From Acridotheres tristis (lineage: Eukaryota; Chordata; Aves; Passeriformes; Sturnidae), in contig CM072886.1 in NCBI GenBank assembly GCA_037013685.1, positions 63,914,933 to 63,978,932 on the forward strand: a stretch of DNA of 64,000 nucleotides, given 5' to 3'. Each line of letters opens with the position of its first letter. The first letter of the stretch is position 1. Of this stretch, positions 1-12,700 are shown piece after piece. A program made the translations under genes and the position numbers. Under the pieces are notes generated by a model. It saw nothing but the letters and a program-made list of their open reading frames with translations. It ran no database searches and was not told the origin of the DNA.

Positions 1-1392
1 GGGTGGAAAAACATGCAAGGAAAGAATAAGTTTACCTTCAAAATTTTGAATTAACTGCAAAAAAGATCATATGCTGTTAAATATTTTTGTAGGCTAAAGT
101 AAGAAATGGCAGATGTATATCAGTATTTTATGGGTGCAAATAGAACTTGGTGGAATAACTGATCAAACACAGTCCACCTAGATCTGAAAATCCTAAGGGT
201 GGAGAGAAAAACATGTTTCATTAGTGTTCTACTTATATAAAATTCAGTATAATTCTTGTCCAGTAAAGGAGCTGTTATCAGTAGAGAAGTAAGCAACAGA
301 AAACTTGAAACAGAAATAGATTAAGCTTAGCTAGGAACATGCAGAGCTTGAACTGGTGGGAAAACGTCCAAGAAAACATACTGAGAAACAGGTGCAAACT
401 CCTGACAGAGCAAAGAGGAAAAGGTCAGGTGGAGAGTTATAGATGATATGTTGTGGAAGTGAAAATTGAATCAGGACTCAATGAAAATTGGTATGATGTG
501 TAAAACAGTGCTTGCCGTGACACAGTCGTGCCTCAACAATAATGTGCAATAGGAGCACTATTTTATGACTTGAGTTTTCAAATGTGAACTTTCTTAAGCA
601 GATTACAAATCTAGGATAGTAAGAGGAACATTTTGATGTATATGAAGAATATCTGAAAGACAGCACCATACTGGCTTCTGGAATATTTTCAATGTACAGC
701 ATAAACAAGCTCTGAAGTGCAGGGAGATGAGGGAGAGGTTTTCACTGTGTGCAGTTGCAGAGCTGCACTGAGCTGACTGCCGTGTTTTTTCTCTACCCTT
801 ACAAGGAGCTAACAGAAGCAAATCATGTTTAGAGTCTGTTATTCCCTGACTAGAAAGCTTATTGCTTGGGAAAGCAGGGAGCATTATCAGCTCAGTATTC
901 CAGAGAAAACTGTAGCCTTCACTAAAGACCTTAGGAGTTAAGGACCTATTTAAGTCAGCCCTGTAGGATCAGGAAACTGTAATTAATTACTTTGTGCCAC
1001 TGTCATCTGCTGGGCAGACTTGAGAATTTTCTATCCTTATGACTATGCTAAGGCATTCTTCAGGTATATTGCTGTGTAAAAGGTGTACTTAAATATTATG
1101 ATAGGAATTACCACAACAAATAATGCATTTGTTACAAGTACTTAGATTCTGAAAAATGTAAGCAGTTATTTTAATAGTCTGATTTTTGCTGATAATTTTA
1201 CAAATATTATTATTTCAGACATGCATTTGCATTTATTCCATTATTCTGCAATAATGAATTACAGGAATTATGCCCAGAAGCTATCTTCATTCCAGTTTAC
1301 CCTCCTGTGTATAAGTCCATAACAATGTACCAATGACTTCTGTGAATCCGGGTGTTTAAAAAAGTGTCAGGGAACTATTTTGTTTTATTTTA

Positions 1393-1452
1393 TAAATTAA
1401 GTTTATAAAAACTTAATTTAAATAAAAAATTTATTTATTTTATAAATAAATT
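1393..1452. repeat. Two adjacent AT-rich perfect palindromes
   Basis: Arms 1393-1404 and 1409-1420 are exact inverted copies (taaattaagttt / aaacttaattta) with a 4-nt loop. Arms 1428-1438 and 1442-1452 (aatttatttat / ataaataaatt) have a 3-nt loop. Both can form hairpins. Confidence 0.8.
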
Positions 1453-1984
1453 AAATTGCACCATTCAAGTATTGGCAGTGGTGGTGCACTTGTAATGTGT
1501 GTATTTATTGAAAAAATTTATGACAATCTCAATAGGAAAAATGAATTAAATAAATTTTCATTAGTTGAAGGTTGGCAATGGCACTTTAAATAATTGCAAA
1601 TTATTTTTATATAAATATAAGTGTATTTTTCATTTTTGGTCTTGTACTGTTTTTACCTTATCCCTATGCTTCACTAGTTCAACATGCAGCCCTTGGTACT
1701 TGTTGTATACTGTTGCTTTATCACTATTTTTAGCAGACAGAATGCCACCAAACTCAATAAAGAAGGCCAGTGCAGTGAAGGAGCAAAGTCTTTCTCCATT
1801 AATGTAAATGAAGAAACTGGTCTCTGAGGTGGAATAGGAAATCACTTGAAATCTTGAATATTTTTTTTTAACCAGATGCGATTTACAATTATATTTGAGG
1901 GTTTTTTTGTTACCATGGACTGTGCTAACAAAGCTAAAACTGTTGTACATAAAAAGATGAGTAATGGCTATCATGGTACCTTAA

Positions 1985-2260
1985 GACCAAATTGTATCCA
2001 ATCAGTCCAGTTTGCCCTGTAGCAGTGTAACAAGCTTGGTGGATAGAGGAAGAGCACAAATGTCATACCTTGTCTTCAGTGAGGTTTGTGATGCTGTCCC
2101 TCATAACATTCTCAGCAGCATATTTCTATACAAACTGCATGGTAAGAGCATACCTGTTTGGATAGACACAGAGACTAAGCTTCACTGGCTCTTATTCAAA
2201 AGATGAATAGAGCTGAGTGGTTCTGCCTCTGATGAAAGTTTTTAAATTGCATTGAAGGCT
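1985..2260 (+). mobile_element. CR1 LINE fragment (reverse transcriptase region)
   Basis: The segment reads like the CR1 reverse transcriptase around its second conserved block: SLVDRGRA, then VFSEVCDAVPHNIL in place of the usual DFSKAFDTVPHNIL. It is old, diverged and truncated at both ends. Confidence 0.6.
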
Positions 2261-3599
2261 CTCTGGTGGAGTAGATTTTGCTACTTAAGATAGCTGGCTA
2301 AGAAGGATTATGTTAGAAAACAAGATTAGAATTTAGAGGGTTTTTTTAATGTATAAAATTAGGGATGTAGCTCTAAAGAAATTTTTTTCAGTAGTGCACA
2401 GAATGCTGTACTTCAGCAGGAATAATCAGCTACTTCAATAGCTGTGGACAACCATCCAGCTAACATTTCTGTAGGAGAGGCCATAGGAGCTATTTAGTGT
2501 ATTGTATGTCTAAAGACATATACCATACCAGTGTGTAGAAAAAGGAGTATTGCCCATTAACAGGTGAACTAATCTTTCTGTTTCCCTTGCTATATTATAT
2601 CCAGTTTAGAGTTTTCCTTTTCAACAGAGAAAAAATCAGAGTCTAGAGAGGAAATAAAAATCCTAGACCCTAGGAATTGTTTTGGTTTCTTTAGCCTGTA
2701 CAAAGAAAGACTGGAAGAAAGGAAAATAAATCCACCTCCCAATGTATAAAAAGGCCATTCTAGAGGGAAAAATCAAATAGTCCTTCTTGGTATCTGATAG
2801 GACATTCAACAATGTTCATCTATTTTTGTACGAGAAACCTCCATTCTCCGAAGCTTGAGGAGATTACTCTCTGGGGTAGTCTGTATAGACTGGCTGTGAA
2901 TTGCCAGAAATTGGAAGCTTTTTGAGACTTAACATCTGTCAGGAAGAGACAAGGGCATGTAGTAAATGATCTCTTGAGGTCTTCGATAATCCTATAGTTC
3001 TGTATTCCAAGAATGCAGTTATCAAGCAACAAAGGATTTCAGTGTTTACTTTTGGAAAGTTAAACACTTGAAAAAAAAGTTCTTATCTGGTGGTCATGGT
3101 TTTTTAATGTTGCAATACTGTCTAGTTGTAACTTAATAATGACTGTTGTAATGGTGGGATCAGTGCTTTATTGTATAAGCTGCATCATGGTTATACAACT
3201 GTGGCATGGTGAATGGAAGGACATGGAAGGACCTCGTCTCTGATATTTCCATAAAGAGAGCATGTTGAAATCAGCTGCTGGGCTCATTTCTGTGGCAGAT
3301 GGGATGTTCAGTACCATTCCTGGTACTGCTGCACTCTTGTCTCCTTCAGATGGAATGTGTCCAAGTGTGTTATTCAGGGTGATGGTTCCACCTTTAGCTA
3401 TAGGAGACCTCAGGAGGACTGCCATTGGAGACTGGTGCTGCATTTACTGGTGGTGTAATAATTGTCATGGAAAACAAGAATGCTTGTTTTCAATATAGGA
3501 AGGAGCCATGCAGACCAAACATGACTCAAGCTGCCTTAAATTTTGTCTAAATACATCTTTGTTCTTTTTTGGTGCTAATTTTTCTTTCCTTTGAGACAG

Positions 3600-3767
3600 A
3601 GTGACTGGATAGAAGGATACCACCTCGCTTCTGCCATGAATTTCCGTTTCCCACAATGTGTCCCTATAAGCCTGAAAACTCTCATCCCAAATGCAAGCAA
3701 TGAAGCAATACAGCTTATGAGTGATATGCTGAACTGGAATCCAAAGAAGAGACCTACAGCAAGTCAG
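3600..3767 (+). CDS. MAK: MAK coding exon, end of kinase domain
   Basis: This exon has 168 nt and is phase 0 at both ends. A pyrimidine-rich tract and AG at 3598-3599 precede it, and GT at 3768-3769 follows. It encodes 56 residues beginning [15 protein letters not shown] and ending RPTASQ, which form the C-lobe of the kinase. The upstream exon, expected to end in GTPKK, was not found in the 3.6 kb to the left. Confidence 0.96.
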
Positions 3768-6700
3768 GTCTAAGCACATGAATGATTAAGTATAAGACTG
3801 AATTTTCTTGCATTGTTAAAGAATTGTAGATACAGAGACCAGTTGATTGTCACAATAGTGATGACCACAAATGTCTCCTCATTTTGAACACTTTGGTGGG
3901 AATGAGACTAAGTGGTAAAAAGACAAAGTTCTAAACCTGGATCAGCAGACATCAGAAATTCTTCAGTTATTTCTGCAATGTTGTCTTCTGTATTGGCTTA
4001 TCTTAAAATTCTCTCTCTACAGGACAGAGAAATAGCTTAGGTTCATGTGTTTCAGTTGTGTCTATCAGTCACTTCTGCCACTTTTGTACAAAGGGAGCTA
4101 CTGAAAACTTTGAAAACTGCTTTTTGTGAAGCTGCAGATGGAATGCAGTATGGGAGAGCTAAGGATTATTTTTACTTGGAATGTAAATTGTACTAAGTGA
4201 TGAAGAAAGAACTTTATGAAGAACATGCCAATAGGTCACAAAGGTCACAATTTTTCTCCAAGTTAATTTTGAAAAAGCATATTTCAAGGACAAAAGATAG
4301 TTACATTCTGTGGATTTTTTTCTTTGTATTATTCATACCCAATGTAGTCCTATTTAGAACATATGAAAGAGGAATACAATTGGGAAAGAAAGGACATGCT
4401 GCAAGCTACCCTAGGTGGATGTAGTATAAGTGATTCAGAAGCAGTTTAGCAGATGGTACCAAATAAAGCAACCATTCCTCTTCACTTTATAAAGCATGTC
4501 TATTGTACAGTGATGGAGATCTATCTGTAGTCCAGTACTGTATACTCTACACAAAATACTGTATGGTGCTTTATAAAAGCAAATAAACAGCTTTTACCCA
4601 GGTGAGTTATTGAGGAAGCAGCTGCAGCAGTTGTGTAATCCAGTCAAAAGGGAGAGTTTAATGCATACACGTGGCAGTGTGTTCAAAGGCAGCAATTCTT
4701 GAGTGCAGCTGAGGCAAAACATGTATTTGAGCACTAAAAAAAGAATAGGATCCTACCCAGAAGGATTAACAGAGCGGGCTGTTTTGATACAGGAGGAGGT
4801 GTGTTACTAAGGTGTGTTCATGCTCTGCATCTAGCAGAGGACTTGGAAAGGCCACAGGAAAAGATCAAAAATGCAAATCAAAAAAGACAGAATATTGTAT
4901 TTTCTTAATAAACACCATGAAGGCAAGCAAGCACAGTGAATGTATTTTAAAGATAAGCAAAAGTTGTTGATAAGAAAAATGGGGGAAAAACCTTGTTTTG
5001 CACCTCAAAACACAGACTCCACCTAGCAATAAAGAAGGGAACAAAAGGATATGACTGCTGTCATATGTACAAGTGGATCAGTCTTACTAAGTTATGTGAT
5101 GGGAAGAGTTTGAAATACAGAACTGCCAGTTCTCAATACACACTTTACATATGATGTCATTATGCATCCATCTTCCATCTGTTCTGCTTGCTCAAATGCT
5201 TCAGAAACCTGCTTAGATCCTTGATGAGGTTACCAAAGTCAACTTATTGAAGTAAAATTAGTGTGTTATATCTTCTTCTGCAGGCTTTGAAATACCCTTA
5301 CTTTCAAGTTGGCCAAATTTTAGGACCTCCTCCACAGTATCTGGAGAAGCAGACTTCTGTCAAAGTAGTTCAGCCAACAGAGCCAAAGCCATCTTTACCT
5401 AAACTGGAAGCTAAGCCAGAACCTCAGTCTTCACCTGATTTACCTGATAAAACACAGCCACAGCACTTGCCAAAGGTTAACCACCAGCCTCTCCAACAAA
5501 TTCAGTTGCCTCAGAATACAGCTAACCAGCAAGTACCAAAGCAGCAGCAGCCACAGGCACAACCACTTTTTCCAAATATCAATAAAAACTCACCGCCTGT
5601 AAGTTGTCTTCAATAACTACATAGATGGTTTTATTAAAAGTTCTTAGTATGTTCAGCCAGGTGTTCCCTTGAAAATTGTCATATGTTTTATTAGAGGAGA
5701 TACAGATAGATAACTAAGGACTAATTGAGGATAACTGTCTGCTTATTAAAATTTTATAGCAAGTCAGAAGAACAGGTTGCTTGTAACAACAGTGTTCATT
5801 ATAATAGCTCTCAGTGACGTGCTTAGGCAGTAATGGAGTTGAAATAGCTATCACTTATTGACCTTTGAGAAACAATTCACAACTATACTGTCAGTACACA
5901 ATAGAGATGTGGAAAGGGAGAACTTCACTTGCCTCATGCAGGAAAATACCAAAAAAGCTTCACTCAGTTCCTAACCGTGTAAGAATTTAGCAATTATGAT
6001 TTTTAGGAAGTTGAATAGTAAACTTTGGTTTGTAACTTCCATTTTGCTTTCAACTTCTACTCACTGAACTGCAATACAAAGTATGTTAAAAATAATAGGT
6101 AGTCAGAGAATACTGGAAAGCAAATGATAAATAGAAGGACAGTTTTAAAACTTAGTAATTTCATTGGAACAGAATGTTAAAGAAAAGGCCTAATGAGTAT
6201 CTTTTATTTGCTGTATTTGCTTTGGGGGCACAGCAATGTTCTGCACCACTGTGCTCTATTTCTTGACAGCTCACCTACCACTGTTCAGAGCATGAGTTCA
6301 GCATGATGCCAGAAATAATGGTTGAGCACTGAACTGGGTTTGCAAACAGAATGTTAATCTCACTGCTTCAGGTAGACTTGAGCAATTCAATTATGACAGT
6401 CTTAAAGAACTACACTCCAAATACATGCTGGCATTATTGTTATGTTTTGTGCTTAAAGTCATAATGAGACTATGACCAAATTAGGTACAACACACTGGGA
6501 AAAATACCCTCAAAGTCTGCAAGCAGTAGTCAGGAGTTACACTAGATACAAAATATAAAATTTTAGAATTTAATTAAAGAGCTTTTATTATTATAATTTT
6601 AACTTTTTTTTTTATTTAAAATAGAAACAAGCAGCTAATGGCCCTCTGAATGGTGTAGTAGGTCCTAAAACCTGCAGAAGACGGTGGGGTCAGACTTTGG

Positions 6701-9700
6701 TAAAGGCTGTGGATAGCTGGGATGAGTTGGATGACCCTGAATTTGGAATGTCACGTTCAAAGAAGCCTAGCATTGCACTGTTAAAAGAAAAGAAAAACAA
6801 GGAATTTCTTTTTAGGTATGTCCTACAATTATAAAATCACAATTTGTTTTAGTAAACCGTGTCCAGAAATAGATTTATAGATTGATTAAGTTTATTAAAA
6901 TTCAAGTCACCAAAATACTGCAAGAATGCAAATAATTGCATGAGCAGATCAGCTTTGGGTGTTACGTTGTTACAGTGCCAGTAATATCCAAACAGAATCA
7001 TATTTATTTTCAGGCACTATATGGTTCAGGTTCTTTGTTGTGTATTTAAGCAACTGTTTTACTAAAATTTGACATACTAACGTTACTTCCTTTATGAATT
7101 AAATGGTACTGTGTTCTGGCATTTGGCCACATTTGCTTTTATTCCATAGTGTTAGATACATTTCTTTCTTCAAATCCCAGGTCGTGAGGTGTTAAGTTTG
7201 ACTGTTACCTTGTGGGAACAGATTCTACTGAGACAAGTAGGATAAGTGAAGAGCACTGTATTCTTCAGGCTAAGGTCAGCTTGTGGTATTCTGAGCTGGA
7301 GTTGTTGGTTACATGGTTTGAAAATTTTGATTTTTCAGTGTGCCAGAATCAAAAGCTTCATGCTCTATCCAGCCAGGAGGGGGAAACAAGATTCTGATGA
7401 GAAATGATTCTGAAAGATCAAATACATCAGCAAAAGATTACTATATAAACCAATCAAGATATCTGCCTGGTAAGGTTAAAAGTCAATACATATGGAAAAT
7501 GCAAGCTGTGTACAATCTACATACAGTACATTTAAGCTTTAGATTTCTTACTGGATAGTTTTATTTTTCATAACCAGCTAAATTTTCAAGTTTTGGACTA
7601 AATGCCTTTACCGGAACATATAACAATAGATGCAGCAGTTCCTGGCTATATAAACATGCTAGGACCTCAACACTGCTTGTACACCATAGAAGTTCACAGG
7701 CCCTCTTATGACCAGTAACATAAAAAATCCTCAGTAATATAAATCCAATGTATCTTGGATTACTAGGAATAGATCCTGATTGATCTATAAGCAGATGTAT
7801 GTGAGGACGAAAGGAACTACATAGATTTTTTTCATCAGGACCGTAGTGATAGGACTAGGAGTAATGGATTCAAATTGAAAGAGGGGAAATTTAGAAAAGA
7901 TACATAGAAGAAATTCTTTACTGTGAGGGTGGTTGAGGCACTGGACAGGTTGTCCAGTGGACCTGTGGATGCCCCATTCCTGGCAGTGTTCTAAGGCAGG
8001 CTGGATGGAAGATGGAGTAACCTGGTCTAGTGGAAAGTGTCCCTGCCCATGGCAGGGCCATTGGAACCAGATGATCTTTAAGGTCCTTTCCAACCCAAAC
8101 CATTCTGTGATTTTATATAATGCATATTTACCAATTTTGCAGTGTCAGGATGTTTGGGGTTTTCTGAACATAAGTTCTGATAAACACAGTCCCCTTCCTT
8201 GTACAAACTGTTTAGAAATATCCATCTACTGACACTGGTAGGAATTCACACACTCACTTCCTTTTCCAAGGCAGTCATCTTTCTTTAGAAATAGATATCT
8301 TACTCTAAATCTGGGTGATTTTGTGAGGGAAATAATAGGATATTAATTACTGGGAATGAGAATGTAAAGAAGAAAGCAAAGAGAATGTTTCCTTTAGTTA
8401 GTATTCTGAATATATTCTATAATTAAATTATTTTCTTGGTGTCTCAATGTCTTTTGTTACCATGGTGGTTTGTACGATTACCATAATCATACCATGAATT
8501 CTGTAATCCACATTTGAGAATTTATATGGCTCACAGAGGAATTCTCCATTGTCAGGCAAGTTGTTTTGTTACAACATATGATTAATTTGTCAGGAACTCA
8601 TTAGGGCAGTGATGACTTCTGAATATGAAATCAATTCTAGAATGTTCAATAGGATGCTCAGAGATTCAACAGTTAAATTCCAAAATAAAAGAAAAATATA
8701 AAGAGTGAGGAGCTTCCCTATCTAAAGGTAACACAAATGGAAGAATCATCTGTATTTCTTATCTTTTTTAAGCACAATTCTAATATCTCTATGGTTTTCA
8801 ATGAGAAGGCATAGATGTAAAAAATAATTAATTTCAACATTTAAGAGAGTAATAGGTCCAAGAAACATAGTTGTTATTTATTCATATTACTTTAGTTCTG
8901 CAAGCACTAGATCGGGGAGCTGCTTTCCTGTGTTGTAATCCTATTAACTCTTTTAATGCTTGCAACATGCAGAAGTAACAAGAACCTTTTCCTACTTTTT
9001 AACTTAACCCTTGAAGAAATAGTTTATTTTCAGCCTTGGGAACCCCAGCGTTTGCTAAGTATTTTTAATTTGTGTGTTCCTTTTATGACAGACAAAAATA
9101 TCAGTTATGAAATTATGGTTTTATAGAAACTAAGTACCTATACTAAGAAGTCTTTTAAAAGTTCTCTTGAAAGCATGAAGATAATTGTTCTTAAATTAAT
9201 ATCACTGGTTTTCATGGTTCAGCTTAAAAATCTAATCTATGGATATCGTTAATTTACATTAATAGTGTTTTGCATTATAAGGCAAATGATTCAGTGTTGG
9301 AGTTCTGTTCTAGAAATGTCATTTATTGGTTTAATTAGGTTTGAAATTTGGTATTTATAACATTTTCTGTCATTTGTTTTCTAAGGCGTGAACCCAAAGA
9401 GTGTCTCTTTAGCAGCAGTCAATAAAGAAGGATCACATGGAACCTGGAGCAACCAGCTGTTTGCTAAATCACTGGCAAATGCTGGGGGAGGATTGACTTA
9501 CAGCAGAAATACTACAGGTAAAAGTGTAATTGAAAATGGTCGCATTGTATCTCCTCATACTTTAATTAATTTAGTTAAGACCATCTGATTTAACTTCTGC
9601 AGTTAAGCTTAGATTCTAGGCTCTTTTTTTTCTTTTGTTTTAGCGAGAGACTCTTTAAAAAACAACTTTTTCGCATGTGATATTATGTATTTTGCTTTCT

Positions 9701-12700
9701 GAACAGAAGGTATCAACTAGCCCCTATTTATAAAGTTCTGTCAAGATAAATTTTGTATATAATCCACCGAGACCATTATTTTACTGTATTTAAGCAAGTA
9801 GTTTGGCCTCATTACTGCCTGCTCCCTATGCCATGGAACACTGTCAAACAGCAGCCTCACCCACGAAAACAAAAAAGGTGGGTGGTGTGCTTATGTAATA
9901 AAAGTGCTGCCTAATATTTTAGATATATCTTTTATTAATTTACTGGCTTTGTCCTAAATGCTTTGCTGCAAGAACAGTCCCCTTATTTCCAGCAAGGAAC
10001 TTCAAGTGAGACTATGTTTTGTGAAGAACACTAGTTAAACACTTTATCTAAGATTTCAGTGAGGAAAGCATCAGGCTCTGGACTAAAATCTGTCTTCTCA
10101 GCACCAAGTCCTATACCTCAGGTACCCTGTCCCTGTTATGGGAGGTTACCTTGTTAACAACTCTGCAGCCATTGTCCTGCTTGCACGAGTCACTCTCCAA
10201 ATATTTTACTGCCAGTAAACCCCCCCTGCTTTACGTGCTTGTACAGCAAGAACTTCAGGAGGTTTGTTTACATGCAGATGCTGCACCCCTTCTTAATAGA
10301 ACTTTAGTAGTGTCTGAATTCTGCACTGTCAACAAACCTGATTTTTCCTTCTGAAAGTCAGGTGAGCTGAAGTTGTTCTTCTGAATTAACGTGCAAGATT
10401 TTAGAAAGTGGAAAAACAACAGCACCTACCAGATTTTTTTGTGGAATACAAGAGGTTTTTTAAAGCAATCATCTTGCATATCTTTTTTGTTTTCTGAAAT
10501 AGAGTATCCATGTGCTTCAGAAGTAAATTATTTATAAATAATCTTGCAAGGGAATCAGGTGCAGAAAAGCAAGTAACTGCTTCCAAAAGTTTTCATCAAA
10601 AGACTAGATATCTACCTACTGAACTGCACTGAAGATAAAATTATGATGAATGCTAATGGTAGAAATCCTGCATTTGTCTTACTACCAAGAATTTAAAGAT
10701 AAAAAAGCACTAAAACGGATTAAGTTTTGTTTGAAAATACTTGGTATTATTTCCATCAGTATCTTAAAATGCATGTGATATTTCATATACTGGGGAGACA
10801 GCAACATTTGAGAGACACACATGAAACCAGGATAGATGGATCACAGAAATACAAGACATATAAAATACATCTTTTCTCTTTTCATATTGACAGTCTGAAA
10901 GTGAACACTGCTGTGTTTAAATAACTATGTATAGTTTATTTAAGTAGGCTTTTTTTACATCAGCCACAACATTGCTCCAAGGCAAAATAAGATCAAACAG
11001 TTAATAAATGCTTTATTTATGAACGATTTTAAGTTTATGATCAGTCAACTTTGAAGATATTACCAAGTCCTTAAAATTGTAAATGGAATGTAATTATATT
11101 GTTGGTAAATCGTATTGTTGGTAAATCATATTGTTAGTCCATAATTAGAATGGACCCTGTAAAGAAGCTTGTTGGAGTAACATTTCCTGCTTAAGAAAAC
11201 AAGGATAAGATATTATAGTTACTAATGTGCTAGATATTCATTCTTGCTTGCCTTTTTTCCCCTCCTCATTTCTTTTACATCACCTAGACTGGTTCTTCAT
11301 ATCCTTCTTCTAAAGTTCTGTCCTTCCATCTTTTTCTTCCTTTAATTTCTCTTGTCTACAGATGAGAACTTAATTATACCTATTGAAAAGCTATCATGCA
11401 AAGAAAGGTTGAATGAAAAATTAGAGGATCCAAAAGGTAACTTATAGCAATTATACCCTGGTTCTTTGTACATTTCCTATTTATGTTTTACAGTTTCTTG
11501 TAAAGAAAATTGCACTTACAATGCAGGTTCCTGATAATTGTATACTTCCATTTTCAGTAGCAATCTCTTCCATCAAACCTTGCTTCTTATGGATTCTTAG
11601 AACTTACTGTGCTTTAAAAGGCAGAGAATATTTTATTACCCTGATTATAATCCACAGCAGGTCACTGGGTAATGGTGAGGAGGTGATACTAAAGCAGCAC
11701 ATGCATGTCCCCTCGGGGATAGGTTGTTTGTGACAGCACTCAGGACTTGCACCTTTTCCTGCATTTGGACTCTCTGCCCATTACACTGATCTTGCAGTGC
11801 TCTGCTTGCACAGGTTTTGGTGGAGTTACCTTAGAGTAAAAAGGAAACTCAGGATTCTAGACAGCCTAGTTTGTGCCTTTTAGTTCCACTGCTCTGAGCT
11901 CTGAAATTATCAAAGAGGTCTGGGAGTGTTTGTGTGAAGAGGAACTTTATGGGATTGCACAAAGGCCAAAGATTTAGAAGACAGAAAAACTGGCAAAGCA
12001 GATACTGTGTTTTGCTGCAACTACTACTGAAACTGTGATGAAGATGCTCACACTTGATGAAAGTCAAAGTAAACTACTCTGTATAGCCTTCTGCTTCACA
12101 AATTTAACACTACTGAACACAGCCATACCACAAGAGAAAAGCATTTCTCTCTGGACATTATGCTAACACTGTCTTAACACTGTTCCAAGTGATGATAGAC
12201 ATGAAGAAGTAAGACATTTTCTTGGATCAGGGAGTGTAAGTATTGTAACAGATCTTCCACTCTTCCACTGGACACTAATGTTGTGTGTACATGTATACAT
12301 GTACATGTATATTGCTTCCCAGCTTCCAAATGAGGATGGTTATGTCAGCCTTCCCAGGGTAGCACTGATTTAAAGAAAGATCTGGACCAAAACTAGGTAC
12401 AAGTAAAATTAAACTAGGGTTAAAGAGAGAGGGTAATTGGGTCTGATTTTAATTTTATAGCAAGCTTTCAACTGTGGGAACTGTCAAAGTCAACTCCAAG
12501 TGGTACACCACTTTCCACAAGAGATGTTGGATTCCATTCTTTTCAATAAATTTAGGCCAAACATGTTGAGCACAAGAGTAATATCTACATTTCTCTGTAA
12601 CTCAGTGTAAACCTTGCTATGTCGTCTTAAGTTTAGTGGAAGTACTAATGAAATGTTCATTCTGCTCTTTGTCTTCATCCCTGCTGAATTTCTGTCTCTT

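Larger units (their letters stand above)
1..3599 (+). other. MAK intron sequence (5' end outside window)
   Basis: No MAK exon was recognised here. The stretch is AT-rich and holds an old CR1 reverse-transcriptase fragment near 2.0-2.25 kb, a pair of AT-rich palindromes near 1.4 kb, and an unexplained minus-strand open frame near 3.2-3.4 kb. Confidence 0.7.
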
